Assembly (NCBI RefSeq): GCF_016093545.1
Contig: NZ_JADKYX010000019.1
Location: forward strand, 106,746 to 170,745
Direction: 5' to 3'
DNA length: 64,000 nucleotides
From: Massilia rhizosphaerae
GTDB taxonomy: Bacteria; Pseudomonadota; Gammaproteobacteria; Burkholderiales; Burkholderiaceae_D
A program made the position numbers and the translations under genes. The notes below the pieces were generated by a model that did not search any database, was not told the DNA's origin, and saw only the letters and a program-made list of their open reading frames with translations. Below, in pieces: positions 44,811 through 53,038 of this stretch (position 1 is the first letter of the stretch; the number at the start of each line of letters is the position of its first letter).

Positions 44811-46984
44811 GGCGCCTCCATCCCGGCGACGCGGCGCACCGTCGCCAGCAGGCGGTCCTGGTCGAAGCTGCCCTTGGTGAAATAGGCGTCGGCGCCGGCG
44901 CGCAGTCCCGCCTCGCGCTGTTCCGGCGTCTGCAGCGACGTCACCAGGATCACCGGCAGCTCCGCCGTGGCCGGATTCGCGCGGATGCCGGCGGTGAGCG
45001 CGAGGCCGTCCATGTTCGGCATCTCGACGTCGCTGACGACCGCGTCGTAGCGGCCGGCGCGCAGCCGCGACAGGGCATCCAGGCCGTCGACGGCCGTGTC
45101 GACGCTGCACCCGGCCCCTTCCAGGATGTGCTTGAGGAGCAGGCGCGACGTGACCGAATCCTCGACGACGAGCACGCGCCGCGGCCCCGCCGCCGGCGCC
45201 GGGGCCTCGGGCGCGGCGGCCCCGCCCGCGAGGCCGCGCGCGGCCACGTCCTCCAGCGCCAGCACGGGCGCCAGCGTGCCGTCGCCCAGCTGCGCCGCGC
45301 CGCTGAACCAACGCACGCGGCGCAGCAGCGGGCCGAAGCTCTTGGGCAGCAGGTCCTGCTCGGCGACGATGGCGTCGACCAGCATGCCGAACGCCTGGCC
45401 GGCCGCCTGCGCGACGATCACCACGCCGCTCCCTTGTTCCTGGCCGGGTTGCGCGGTGCCGAACAACGCGGCCAGGCGCACGAGCGGCAGCACGCGCGCG
45501 CCGGCCAGCACGGTTTCGCGGCCCTCGACGGTCCGGATGTCGGCCTGCGTTTCGCTGCGCACGGCTTCCAGGCCCGCCAGCGGGACGGCGTAGCGCGCGC
45601 CGGCCACTTCCACGACGAGCGCGCGCAGGCTCGCCACGCCCACCGGCAGCAGCAGTTCGAACGAGCTGCCCGCCCCCGGCGTCGTGGCGACCACGATCTG
45701 GCCGCCGCTGGCCTCCACCTTGTCGGCCACGATGGACAGGCCCATGCCCCGTCCGGACACGGGCGTGACCTCGGCGCGGGTCGACACGCCGGCGCGCAGC
45801 GCCAGCTGCAGGCGCTGCTGCTCGCTCATCTGCGCCACGTCGGCGTCCGTCAGGCCGGCGTGGCCGGCGGCCGCGCGCGCGACGGCCTCCGTGTCGATGC
45901 CCGCGCCGTCGTCGTCGACCCGCACCGACACCATGCGCGCATCGCGCTGCGTCACCGCGATCGCGATGCGTCCGACGGGATCCTTGCCGGCCGCGCTGCG
46001 CTGCGCCGGCGTCTCGATGCCATGGTCGACGGCATTGGTGACGAGATGGATCAGCGCTTCGCGCACGATGCCCAACACGCGGCGGTCGATGTCCACGTCG
46101 ACGCCGCGCATGTCGAGCCGGACTTCCTTGCCGTGGCCCCGCGCCAGGTTGCGCACGAGCGCCGGCAATTCGTTCAGCGCGGCGGCGGACGGCACCAGCG
46201 CCGTTTCCAGCGCGGCGTCGAACAGCCGTCCGCGCACGCCGTGCAGCTCCTTGCCCGTGTGTTCGAGCGACGCGGCCAGCCGGGTGCAGGCCAGCTCGAT
46301 CCGGGCGCCGTCGTCCGCGCCCTCGGCCGGTCCCTCGCGCCGGCGCGCCGCGATCACCCCCGCCAGCGCGCGCAACTCGTCGACGTGGTGGCGCAGCTTG
46401 AGTTCGACCGGCAGCAGCGCCTCCGCGTGGGCGCGGATCGAATCGATGCAGCGGCGGTCGACGCGGATCCGTTCGCCGCCGCCGTCGCCGGTCACGCCGT
46501 CGGAGTCGGCCGGCTCAGGGTCCGGCCCTACATCCGGCGCGACATCCGGCGTAAAGTCCGGCGCGGCGGGCGCCGCGTCCGCCTGCGCGGGCAGCGCGCG
46601 CGCGACGGCGTCGGCCTGCGCGGCCAGCATGCCCGCCACCTTGCGGCTGCGCGGTCCCGGGCTGTCCACGACCTGGCGCGCGCCGGCGGCGGCCTTGTGC
46701 AGCAGGTCGAATTGTTCGGCCGTCGCGTGCACGCCCGTGTCGCGCACCGCGGCCAGCACGCCTTCCAGCGCGTGGCACAGGCGCTCCAGTTCGAGCTCGT
46801 CGACGGTGCGCGCCGCGCCCTTGAGCGTGTGCAGCACCTTCAGCACACGTTCGAGCAGCGCGCCGCGCTGCGCCTCGCCCGCCTGTTCGAGCGCGACGAG
46901 GCCGACGTCGATCTGCGCCAGGTGCTCGCGCGCCTCTTCCGTGAAGATGCCGCGCAACTTCTGCTGGAATTGCTCGTCGGTCAT
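44807..46984 (-). CDS. cheA: Hybrid chemotaxis kinase CheA-REC (WspE-like)
   Basis: 725 residues: Hpt domain with phospho-acceptor His52 (LHTLKGAAR), Asp/Pro-rich linker, a diverged dimerisation region, HATPase_c (about 300-440; NAVDHGIE, DDGAGID, GRGMGLSIV), CheW-like domain (about 445-575) and a C-terminal receiver with Asp652 (VSDVEMPNMDG). A CheA fused to its own receiver is typical of Wsp and other non-flagellar chemosensory systems. Likely phosphorylates CheB and the REC-EAL output protein. It starts 16 bases after the receptor gene and overlaps cheB. Confidence 0.92.
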   Translation of the reverse strand: MTDEQFQQKLRGIFTEEAREHLAQIDVGLVALEQAGEAQRGALLERVLKVLHTLKGAARTVDELELERLCHALEGVLAAVRDTGVHATAEQFDLLHKAAAGARQVVDSPGPRSRKVAGMLAAQADAVARALPAQADAAPAAPDFTPDVAPDVGPDPEPADSDGVTGDGGGERIRVDRRCIDSIRAHAEALLPVELKLRHHVDELRALAGVIAARRREGPAEGADDGARIELACTRLAASLEHTGKELHGVRGRLFDAALETALVPSAAALNELPALVRNLARGHGKEVRLDMRGVDVDIDRRVLGIVREALIHLVTNAVDHGIETPAQRSAAGKDPVGRIAIAVTQRDARMVSVRVDDDGAGIDTEAVARAAAGHAGLTDADVAQMSEQQRLQLALRAGVSTRAEVTPVSGRGMGLSIVADKVEASGGQIVVATTPGAGSSFELLLPVGVASLRALVVEVAGARYAVPLAGLEAVRSETQADIRTVEGRETVLAGARVLPLVRLAALFGTAQPGQEQGSGVVIVAQAAGQAFGMLVDAIVAEQDLLPKSFGPLLRRVRWFSGAAQLGDGTLAPVLALEDVAARGLAGGAAAPEAPAPAAGPRRVLVVEDSVTSRLLLKHILEGAGCSVDTAVDGLDALSRLRAGRYDAVVSDVEMPNMDGLALTAGIRANPATAELPVILVTSLQTPEQREAGLRAGADAYFTKGSFDQDRLLATVRRVAGMEAP

Positions 46985-47000
46985 CGCGGACCTTGGGCCG

Positions 47001-48635
47001 TCAGAGCTGGAACCGTTCCATGGTCTGGCGCAGCGACTGCCCCAGCGCGTGCAGGTTGCGGGCCGACGCCTCCGCCTGGCGCGAGCCGGCCGCGTTCTCC
47101 GTGCTGGCCTGCTGGATGTTCTCCATCGCCAGCGCCACCTGGTCCATGCCGGCCAGCTGCTGCTGGCTCGACACGGCGATCTGCACGGCCGCCTGCGCCG
47201 CCTCCGTCATGGTGTCCGCGAGGGCGCTGATCGCCTGGCCGGCCTGGGTCGTCTGCTCGACGCCCTGCGCCACCGTCTTCGCGCCCTGCTCCGTGATCAT
47301 CACGGCCGCGCCGACGCCCTTCTGGATCTCGCCGAGGATTTCGCGCACCTGGCGCGTGGCCTGGCGCGACTGCTCCGCGAGGCTCTTGACTTCCTGCGCC
47401 ACGACGCCGAAGCCCTTGCCGTGTTCGCCCGCCTTGGCCGCCTCGATCGCCGCGTTCACGGCCAGCAGGTTCGACTGCTCGGCGAGGCTCGCGACGGTCG
47501 CGGTGATTTCGCCGATCGCGTGGCTGCGTTCCGACAGACGCACGACCGTGCTGGCGATCGCCTCCATCTTTTCCTGGATCGACTCCATGCCCTTCACGCT
47601 CTCTTCCAGCGCGCGGCGGCCGTCGGCGGCGGTGCGCGCGGCCTGCTGGGCCGCGTCGGACACGGCGCGCGACTTTTCCGACGCCAGCACCGACGTCTGC
47701 TTGACTTCCTCGACCGTGGCCGTCGTCTCGCTGACGGCGGCCGCCGTCTCGGCCGTGCTGGCCGCCGCCTGCGAGCTGCTGGACAGGATTTCGCTGGCGG
47801 CGCCGGTCAGCGTGGCGACGCCGCGCGTGGTCTCGGTGGCCAGCACGCGCCACGACTGCACCATGCTGTCCAGGGCCCGCAGCAGTTGCCCGACCTCGTC
47901 GCGGCTCGTGCCGGCCACGACGTCGGCGCGCAGGTCGCCCTTCGCGATGCGGTCGGCGACGAGCGTCGCCTCGCGCAGCGGCCTGGCGATCGCGCGGTTG
48001 AGCCAGTAGGTCTTCACGCATGCCAGCAGGATGGCCAACAGGTTCACCAGGATCAGCGTCGCGCCGGCGCTCTCCACGAGGGCCGTGCCGTCGCGCATGC
48101 GCGCGCGCGCCTCCGCGAGCTGCTTGGCGCCGATCTCCTCGGCGATGGTCCTGAGCCGCTCGTAGCTGTTCTGCAGCCGTCCGGTCGCCGCATCGCCGGC
48201 GCTCGCGCGCTGGCCCGCCCGGGCCGACGCGAGCACCTCGTTGTCGCGCACCGCGCTGTATTCCTGGTAGGCGCCCGCCACCCGCGCATAATCGGCGGCG
48301 AAGCTCGCGTCGGCCTGTTTGTGCGCGGCCAGGTCGCCGAGCAGCCCGCGGATCGTCGCTTCCTCGGCGGTCAGGTTGCGGTCGAAGGTCGCCTGCGTGG
48401 CGCTGCCGGCGACCAGCGACGACAACAGGGCCACCCGCTCGCGGTTGATCGCATTGCGCAGTTCCAGCATCTTGAACACGATCACCAGGTCGTCGTTGTA
48501 CAGCTCTTCCTGCAAGGCCCGCTGGCGCGCGAGGCCCTCCCACGACGCGAGGCTGGTCAGCACCATCGCCACGACGATCACGCCGAAACCGAACATCAGT
48601 TTCCCGCGGGTGGATAGGTCGGCAAGGATGCGCAT
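47001..48635 (-). CDS. Methyl-accepting chemotaxis protein (WspA-like)
   Basis: 544-residue inner-membrane receptor. TM1 at residues about 13-30, a four-helix-bundle periplasmic domain (about 31-190), TM2 near 192-210, HAMP (about 212-265) and the signalling hairpin with its conserved tip around AGEHGKGFGVVAQEVKSLAEQS (in the 400s). Size and layout match WspA, which senses surface contact or envelope stress. No C-terminal CheR-tethering pentapeptide is seen (ends ERFQL). Located between cheW and cheA. Confidence 0.92.
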   Translation of the reverse strand: MRILADLSTRGKLMFGFGVIVVAMVLTSLASWEGLARQRALQEELYNDDLVIVFKMLELRNAINRERVALLSSLVAGSATQATFDRNLTAEEATIRGLLGDLAAHKQADASFAADYARVAGAYQEYSAVRDNEVLASARAGQRASAGDAATGRLQNSYERLRTIAEEIGAKQLAEARARMRDGTALVESAGATLILVNLLAILLACVKTYWLNRAIARPLREATLVADRIAKGDLRADVVAGTSRDEVGQLLRALDSMVQSWRVLATETTRGVATLTGAASEILSSSSQAAASTAETAAAVSETTATVEEVKQTSVLASEKSRAVSDAAQQAARTAADGRRALEESVKGMESIQEKMEAIASTVVRLSERSHAIGEITATVASLAEQSNLLAVNAAIEAAKAGEHGKGFGVVAQEVKSLAEQSRQATRQVREILGEIQKGVGAAVMITEQGAKTVAQGVEQTTQAGQAISALADTMTEAAQAAVQIAVSSQQQLAGMDQVALAMENIQQASTENAAGSRQAEASARNLHALGQSLRQTMERFQL

Positions 48636-48653
48636 GGAAGTCTCCTGTCGTTA

Positions 48654-49253
48654 TCAGTGGTCCGCATTCACGACGAGCGTGGTGTCGGCAAGCAGGCGCC
48701 GCGCGTCGAGCAGCGCGGTGCGGTCCGGGGCGACGCCCAGCAGGTAGCTGGCGTCGGGATCGGCCAGCATCGGCAGGCTGTGCCCCATGTCGGCGGCCGC
48801 GAAGCGGCGGGTGCCGTCGATGGCGTCGGCCAGGACGGCGAATCGGTTGTCCTCGCCCGCGAGCACGATCAGCGCGCCGGGTTCGGCCAGTTCGGACAGC
48901 GGCAGGGCGAGCAGCACGCGCAGGTCGACGATGGCCAGCACTTCGCCCTCCCACATCGCGATGCCGGCCACGTGCGCCGGTACGCCCGGTAGCACCGTCA
49001 GCGGCAGCAGCGGCAGCACGCGCGTCACCCAGGCGTTGTCGAACGCGTAGCGCTCGCCCCCGCAGCGGAACGCCAGCACTTCCATGCCGTCGGGCAGCCG
49101 GTCGGCCGGCGCGGCGGCGCGGGCCGCCAGCGCGGCCGCGCGCTCGGCGAGCAGGCGTTCCTGGGCGGCCGGATCGGCGCGGTCGAGCGCGGCCAGCGCG
49201 GCGCCCGCGGCCTCGAGCCGGCGCGACAAGGCTTCCCAGTCGAAGGCCGTCAT
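48654..49253 (-). CDS. cheW: Second CheW-like coupling protein (WspD-like)
   Basis: 199 residues: about 55 residues of Ala-rich helical extension, then a CheW domain with VLAFRCGGERYAFDNAWVTRV, VAGIAMWEGEVLAIVDL and the late LLDARRLL. It couples the receptor to CheA. The helical extension is like that of WspD. The ATG at 49253 overlaps the cheR stop by four bases; the receptor gene starts 18 bases downstream. Confidence 0.88.
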   Translation of the reverse strand: MTAFDWEALSRRLEAAGAALAALDRADPAAQERLLAERAAALAARAAAPADRLPDGMEVLAFRCGGERYAFDNAWVTRVLPLLPLTVLPGVPAHVAGIAMWEGEVLAIVDLRVLLALPLSELAEPGALIVLAGEDNRFAVLADAIDGTRRFAAADMGHSLPMLADPDASYLLGVAPDRTALLDARRLLADTTLVVNADH

Positions 49254-50596
49254 GGTGCACGCTCCATCCACTGCTTGAGCGCGCTGCGCAGCTCGGCGTC
49301 GGCGCCGGCCGCGAGCCGGCCGAATTCGCGCAGCAGGCTGCGCGCGCGCGGCCGCCGGCCGCTGGCGTCCTCGATCAGGGCGGACAGGTAATGCCCGAGC
49401 GCGCTGTCGGGTTCCAGGTACAGCAGGCGCCGGACGCAGTGGCGCGCCAGCGCACGGTCGCCGTGTTCGAGCGCGAACAGCGCGGCGTCCTGCTGCAGCG
49501 GGGCCGACAACACGTCGGCCTCGACGGCGCGCCGCAGGCATTGCAGCGCTTCCTCGCGCCGGCCCGCGGCCGCCAGGGCGTGCACGCGCGCCATCGCGCC
49601 GTCGGGCTGCGGCACCGGCGGCGCGGGGGCCGGTGCGAGTGCGGCTGCGGCCGCCCGTGCCGGAGCCGGCGCGGGTGCCTTGGCCGGGGCAGGCGCGGGC
49701 GGCGCGACGGCGGTGGCCTCCTGGGGGACCGCGACCGTGTCCGCCGGCGCGCTCTTGCGGAAAAACACGGCATCCTCGTGGTACACGGGCGTAAAGCCCG
49801 CGAACAGCGGCGGCGACGCTTCGCTCGCGTTGACCACGAGCCAGCCGCCGGGCGCGAGGCAGTCGCGCAGGCGGGCGATCACGCGCCCGACCTGCTCCGG
49901 CGCGAAATACATGAGCACGTTGCGGCAGAAGATGATGTCCATGGCCACGGTGCCCGTCGCGGCGGACGGATACGTGGCGGATGCGAGGTTCAGGCTGGCG
50001 AAGCGGATCTGCGCGCGCAGCCGCGGATCGATCTCGAAGCGGCCGTCGCCGAGCGGCCGGAAGAAGTCGTCGAGATCGGCCGGGTCGGCGCGCCGGAACG
50101 ACCAGCGCCGGTAGATGCCGGCGCGGGCGAAGTCGAGGAAGGCGTCGTTCAGGTCCGTGGCGAGGATCGTCACGCCGTCGGGCGGCAACTGGGGCACGCG
50201 GCGGCGCAAGCTCAGCGCGATCGAATACGGTTCCTCGCCCGTGCAGCAGCCGGCGCTCCAGATGCGCAGCAGCCGGTTCGCGCCGCGCGCCGCGTGTGCC
50301 CGCGCCACGTCGCACGCGAGGTCGAGGGCGCGCGGCTCGCGGAAGAAATACGTTTCGCCGACGGTCAGGAAGCGCGCGCACAGGGCGCTGCGGGCGGCGT
50401 CCCACGGGCCGGCCAGCAGCCACGACGCGCACGCCGCCGCGCCGGGCAGGCCCAGCGTGTCGGCCATCTTGCCCAGGGCGGCGTCGAAGCGCCTGCGCCG
50501 GGCGCCGGCGAAGGTCAGCCCCGTCTCGGCCTCGACCCGCCGGGCCGCGAGGTCCAGCACGTCCGGCGCGAGTGCGGCGAGGTCAGTGGCGGTCAC
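49250..50596 (-). CDS. cheR: Receptor methyltransferase CheR with TPR domain (WspC-like)
   Basis: 448 residues. N-terminal helical domain, then the SAM-dependent methyltransferase with FLTVGETYFFREP, the SAM motif IWSAGCCTGEEPYS and DIIFCRNVLMYF. A Pro/Ala linker (residues about 275-335) leads to a TPR-like C-terminal domain (about 340-448). A CheR with TPRs is the WspC arrangement. The GTG at 50596 is chosen because GGGAG lies at suitable spacing; an ATG 14 codons upstream (50638) would add an Arg-rich stretch and overlap cheW by 56 bases. Confidence 0.9.
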   Translation of the reverse strand: MTATDLAALAPDVLDLAARRVEAETGLTFAGARRRRFDAALGKMADTLGLPGAAACASWLLAGPWDAARSALCARFLTVGETYFFREPRALDLACDVARAHAARGANRLLRIWSAGCCTGEEPYSIALSLRRRVPQLPPDGVTILATDLNDAFLDFARAGIYRRWSFRRADPADLDDFFRPLGDGRFEIDPRLRAQIRFASLNLASATYPSAATGTVAMDIIFCRNVLMYFAPEQVGRVIARLRDCLAPGGWLVVNASEASPPLFAGFTPVYHEDAVFFRKSAPADTVAVPQEATAVAPPAPAPAKAPAPAPARAAAAALAPAPAPPVPQPDGAMARVHALAAAGRREEALQCLRRAVEADVLSAPLQQDAALFALEHGDRALARHCVRRLLYLEPDSALGHYLSALIEDASGRRPRARSLLREFGRLAAGADAELRSALKQWMERAP

Positions 50597-51131
50597 CCGC
50601 GACTCCCGCCTGCGCCTGCGCCAATTGCTCCCGTTCATGGTCGAACAGGAAGCGCGCCGGCTCGACCACGAGGCACAAGCCGTCGGGCAGGTGCAGCGCG
50701 CCGTCGACGAATCCGGCCCCGCCCGCCTCCTCCGGCCAGGCGGCGGCGGGCGGCGCGATGCCCGGGCCGACGATGCTGTCGACGACGAGCGCGCACGGGA
50801 AACCGTTCGATTCGACGATGAGGAATTGCTGGGAGGGCGTGATGGCCGTCGGACGGCCGCAGGCGCGGCGGGCGAAATCGAGGACGGTCACCGTCTCGCC
50901 GCCCACGTCGAGCACACCGAGGACGATGTCCGACGCCCCGGGCAACGGCACCGGCCGGGCACTGAGCACGGCCCGCCGCACGGACGCCAGCGGCACGGCG
51001 AAGCGCTGTCCGCCGCAGAGGAATTCGAGGACCTGCAAACCTGCCGGGGATGCGTCGGCCGTGTCCACGGCGGCGACATCCTGTTGTCGCGACGGCAACG
51101 CCGCTTCGGGCGCAAAAGCGGAGGAAATCAT
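50583..51131 (-). CDS. cheW: First CheW-like coupling protein (WspB-like)
   Basis: 182 residues. CheW domain from about residue 30: VLEFLCGGQRFAVPLASVRR, DIVLGVLDVGGETVTVLDFAR, then VVDSIVGPG. It probably begins the chemosensory operon. The ATG at 51131 has AGGAG upstream. The 3' end overlaps cheR by 14 bases. The 311-base gap upstream should contain the operon promoter. Confidence 0.88.
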   Translation of the reverse strand: MISSAFAPEAALPSRQQDVAAVDTADASPAGLQVLEFLCGGQRFAVPLASVRRAVLSARPVPLPGASDIVLGVLDVGGETVTVLDFARRACGRPTAITPSQQFLIVESNGFPCALVVDSIVGPGIAPPAAAWPEEAGGAGFVDGALHLPDGLCLVVEPARFLFDHEREQLAQAQAGVAGDRH

Positions 51132-51442
51132 GGTGCACTCCTGTCCATGTGATACCAGGCGACCGCTGGCATTTGTCACATGAGTCTGATCGTAGCCCAC
51201 CTTGGCGTCGCCGTCACAGCGGGGCCGTGGTGCGTGCGCGCCCTCTGTCGTCCCCCCTTGGCTGCGCCCGGACGCTTAATGCATTGAATTCACGAAGTTT
51301 CCAGCTTTACATCGCAAATGGAAACATGAACAAGTCTCGACCACCCCTGTCCGTGTCGTAAATTAAACGACAGGCGTTATCGATAAAACGTTGCGCAAAG
51401 TTGACATTGCCGGTTGCGGATGTGCTTTGCGCTGGGATGGGC
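51132..51442. other. Intergenic region upstream of the chemosensory operon
   Basis: 311 bases between the first cheW (reverse, starts 51131) and the stop of the HDOD gene (reverse, 51443). The part 51240-51420 is AT-rich. It contains the sigma-28-like sequence listed separately and a palindromic TTATCGATAA. No gene or strong terminator is visible. It separates the two signalling operons. Confidence 0.55.
51377..51404 (-). promoter_or_regulatory. Possible sigma-28 (FliA-type) promoter
   Basis: Read on the reverse strand: TCAACTTT (51404-51397), 12 bases, ATCGATAA (51384-51377). The FliA consensus is TAAAGTTT-N11-GCCGATAA, so each box matches at six of eight positions and spacing is one longer. 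It points toward cheW, about 240 bases away. The -10 part is nearly palindromic, so chance or a repressor site cannot be excluded. Confidence 0.25.
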
Positions 51443-52414
51443 TCAAGCTTCCACGTGGGTCAGCTTGCCCAGGCAGCGGCGCTGGAAGCTGTCCAGGCCG
51501 TCCACGACGAGAGCATCGTCCTCGGCGATCTTGGCGGCGTCGATCAGCAGGCGCAGCTTGGCGATGCGATCGCCCTGCTCCAGCGCCTGCGCCAGGTGGG
51601 AGCCGTCCGGGTCGCCCGCCTGTTCGATCGCCTCCGTGACCTCTTGCGGGAAGTCCCAGTGACGCGCGATCCCGGCCGACATGCGGCGGCCGCAGGCCAG
51701 CAGTTCGATGCCGAAGTCGGCCGACTTCGGCACGCTGCCGTTCTGGCACAGGCGGTCGGCCAGCCGGAACGCGACGATCAGGCCGACGTTCTGCATCAGG
51801 CCGGCCAGATAGGCTTCGAACACGCCGGCGGTGAGGCCGGGCGCGACGAGGCTGGCGGCCAGCGCGCAGCGCTCGGACTGGCCCCACACGTGCGGCGCGA
51901 CCTTTTTCGAGAAGCCCTCGCCGTCCATCTTGATGACGGGCCGGAACGCGATGCGGGCCAATAACATGCGCAGGCCGTTCTGCCCCAGCATCATGATCGC
52001 GGCCTCGACGGTTTTCACCTGCGTCATCGGGCGGTAATAGGCGCTGTTCGCTTCGCGGATCACCTCCGCCACGAGCACGACGTCCTGCACGACCAGGCGC
52101 GACAGTTCCGACGTGGACACGTCTTCCTCGGCCAGGCTTTGCAGCAGCCTGGGGATCACTTCCGGCACGCGCGGCACCAGACCGGCCGCGTCGCCGGGAC
52201 GGGCGGTCAGCGCGCGGACCTGGTCGAGGATGGCGGCCTCCACCTCGGCGGGCGCGTCGAAGCCGGACGAACCCGTCAGCCAGTGGTAGTAGGCGGCGTC
52301 GATGTCACGGCTGATGCGCTCGTCCTGCCGTTCCTGCTCCTGGGCCGTGGCCGCCGCCGCGGCGGCCTGCTTGGCGCCGCTATCCGAGCCCACCAATTTA
52401 GAAAAGAAACCCAT
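51443..52414 (-). CDS. HDOD-domain signalling protein
   Basis: 323 residues. A low-complexity Ala/Gln-rich segment (residues 12-35) precedes a HDOD domain (about 70-285) with VPEVIPRLLQSLAEEDVS, LVAEVIREANSAYYR and AAIMMLGQNGLRMLLARIAF. The segment YLAGLMQNVGLIVAFRLADRL replaces the HD residues of true phosphohydrolases, as expected for HDOD proteins, which act as scaffolds or regulators in motility, virulence and two-component networks. Last gene of the second signalling operon, 102 bases after the stand-alone receiver gene, with GGCGGAGA as ribosome site. Confidence 0.85.
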   Translation of the reverse strand: MGFFSKLVGSDSGAKQAAAAAATAQEQERQDERISRDIDAAYYHWLTGSSGFDAPAEVEAAILDQVRALTARPGDAAGLVPRVPEVIPRLLQSLAEEDVSTSELSRLVVQDVVLVAEVIREANSAYYRPMTQVKTVEAAIMMLGQNGLRMLLARIAFRPVIKMDGEGFSKKVAPHVWGQSERCALAASLVAPGLTAGVFEAYLAGLMQNVGLIVAFRLADRLCQNGSVPKSADFGIELLACGRRMSAGIARHWDFPQEVTEAIEQAGDPDGSHLAQALEQGDRIAKLRLLIDAAKIAEDDALVVDGLDSFQRRCLGKLTHVEA

Positions 52415-52516
52415 GAGATGTCTCCGCCGCGTTCATGAAAATTATTGATAGAACCAATCTTACCCTTGAAACATTCTTACGCCAATGCCTCTAGGAAATA
52501 TTTCCTCTATAGAAAC

Positions 52517-53038
52517 TCAGAACAGGCGGATGTTCCCGTGCTCATCCCAATCGACGCGGGTGATGCCCGGCTCGTCCTGCTCGAGCTGGCGCAGCACGTC
52601 GTCGGGGTCGCCGGCCGCCGGCGGCACGGCGGGTTTCGCCTGCCTGGCCCCGAGCAGCACGTCCCGGCGCGCGAACGCTTCCTGGACCGTCGCGATCAGC
52701 TCGTCCTGCTGCCACGGCTTGGCCAGGTAACGGAACACCTCGGCCCGGTTGACGGCGGCGAGGATGTCGACCATTTCCGTCGTGGCGCTGACGACGATGC
52801 GGATCGCGTCCGGCTGCAGGCCCTTGACCAGCTGCAACACGTCGGCCCCGTTGAGGCCGGGCATGCGGTAATCGGAGATGACGACGTCGAAGTCCTGCTC
52901 GCCGGCGCGCAACACGGCCGCTTCCGGCTCGTCGAAGGCTTCGATCACGACGTCAGCCTGCGGAAACGCCGAACGCAGCGTGCGGCGCAGGGCGCTCAGC
53001 ACGGACGGTTCGTCGTCAAGAATGAGAATGCGGCGCAT
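52517..53038 (-). CDS. Stand-alone response regulator receiver
   Basis: 173 residues: one receiver domain with the acidic pocket DDE at 8-10, phospho-Asp56 (VISDYRMPG), Thr/Ala switch region VVSATTEM and the lysine in LAKPWQQDEL. The KPW motif places it with receivers of the RpfG/EAL type found in neighbouring genes. The remaining 50 residues are a Pro/Asp-rich tail ending in HGNIRLF, without a known output domain. The start lies 23 bases inside the end of the HD-GYP-like gene. Likely target of the adjacent histidine kinase, perhaps acting on the HDOD proteins. Confidence 0.88.
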   Translation of the reverse strand: MRRILILDDEPSVLSALRRTLRSAFPQADVVIEAFDEPEAAVLRAGEQDFDVVISDYRMPGLNGADVLQLVKGLQPDAIRIVVSATTEMVDILAAVNRAEVFRYLAKPWQQDELIATVQEAFARRDVLLGARQAKPAVPPAAGDPDDVLRQLEQDEPGITRVDWDEHGNIRLF

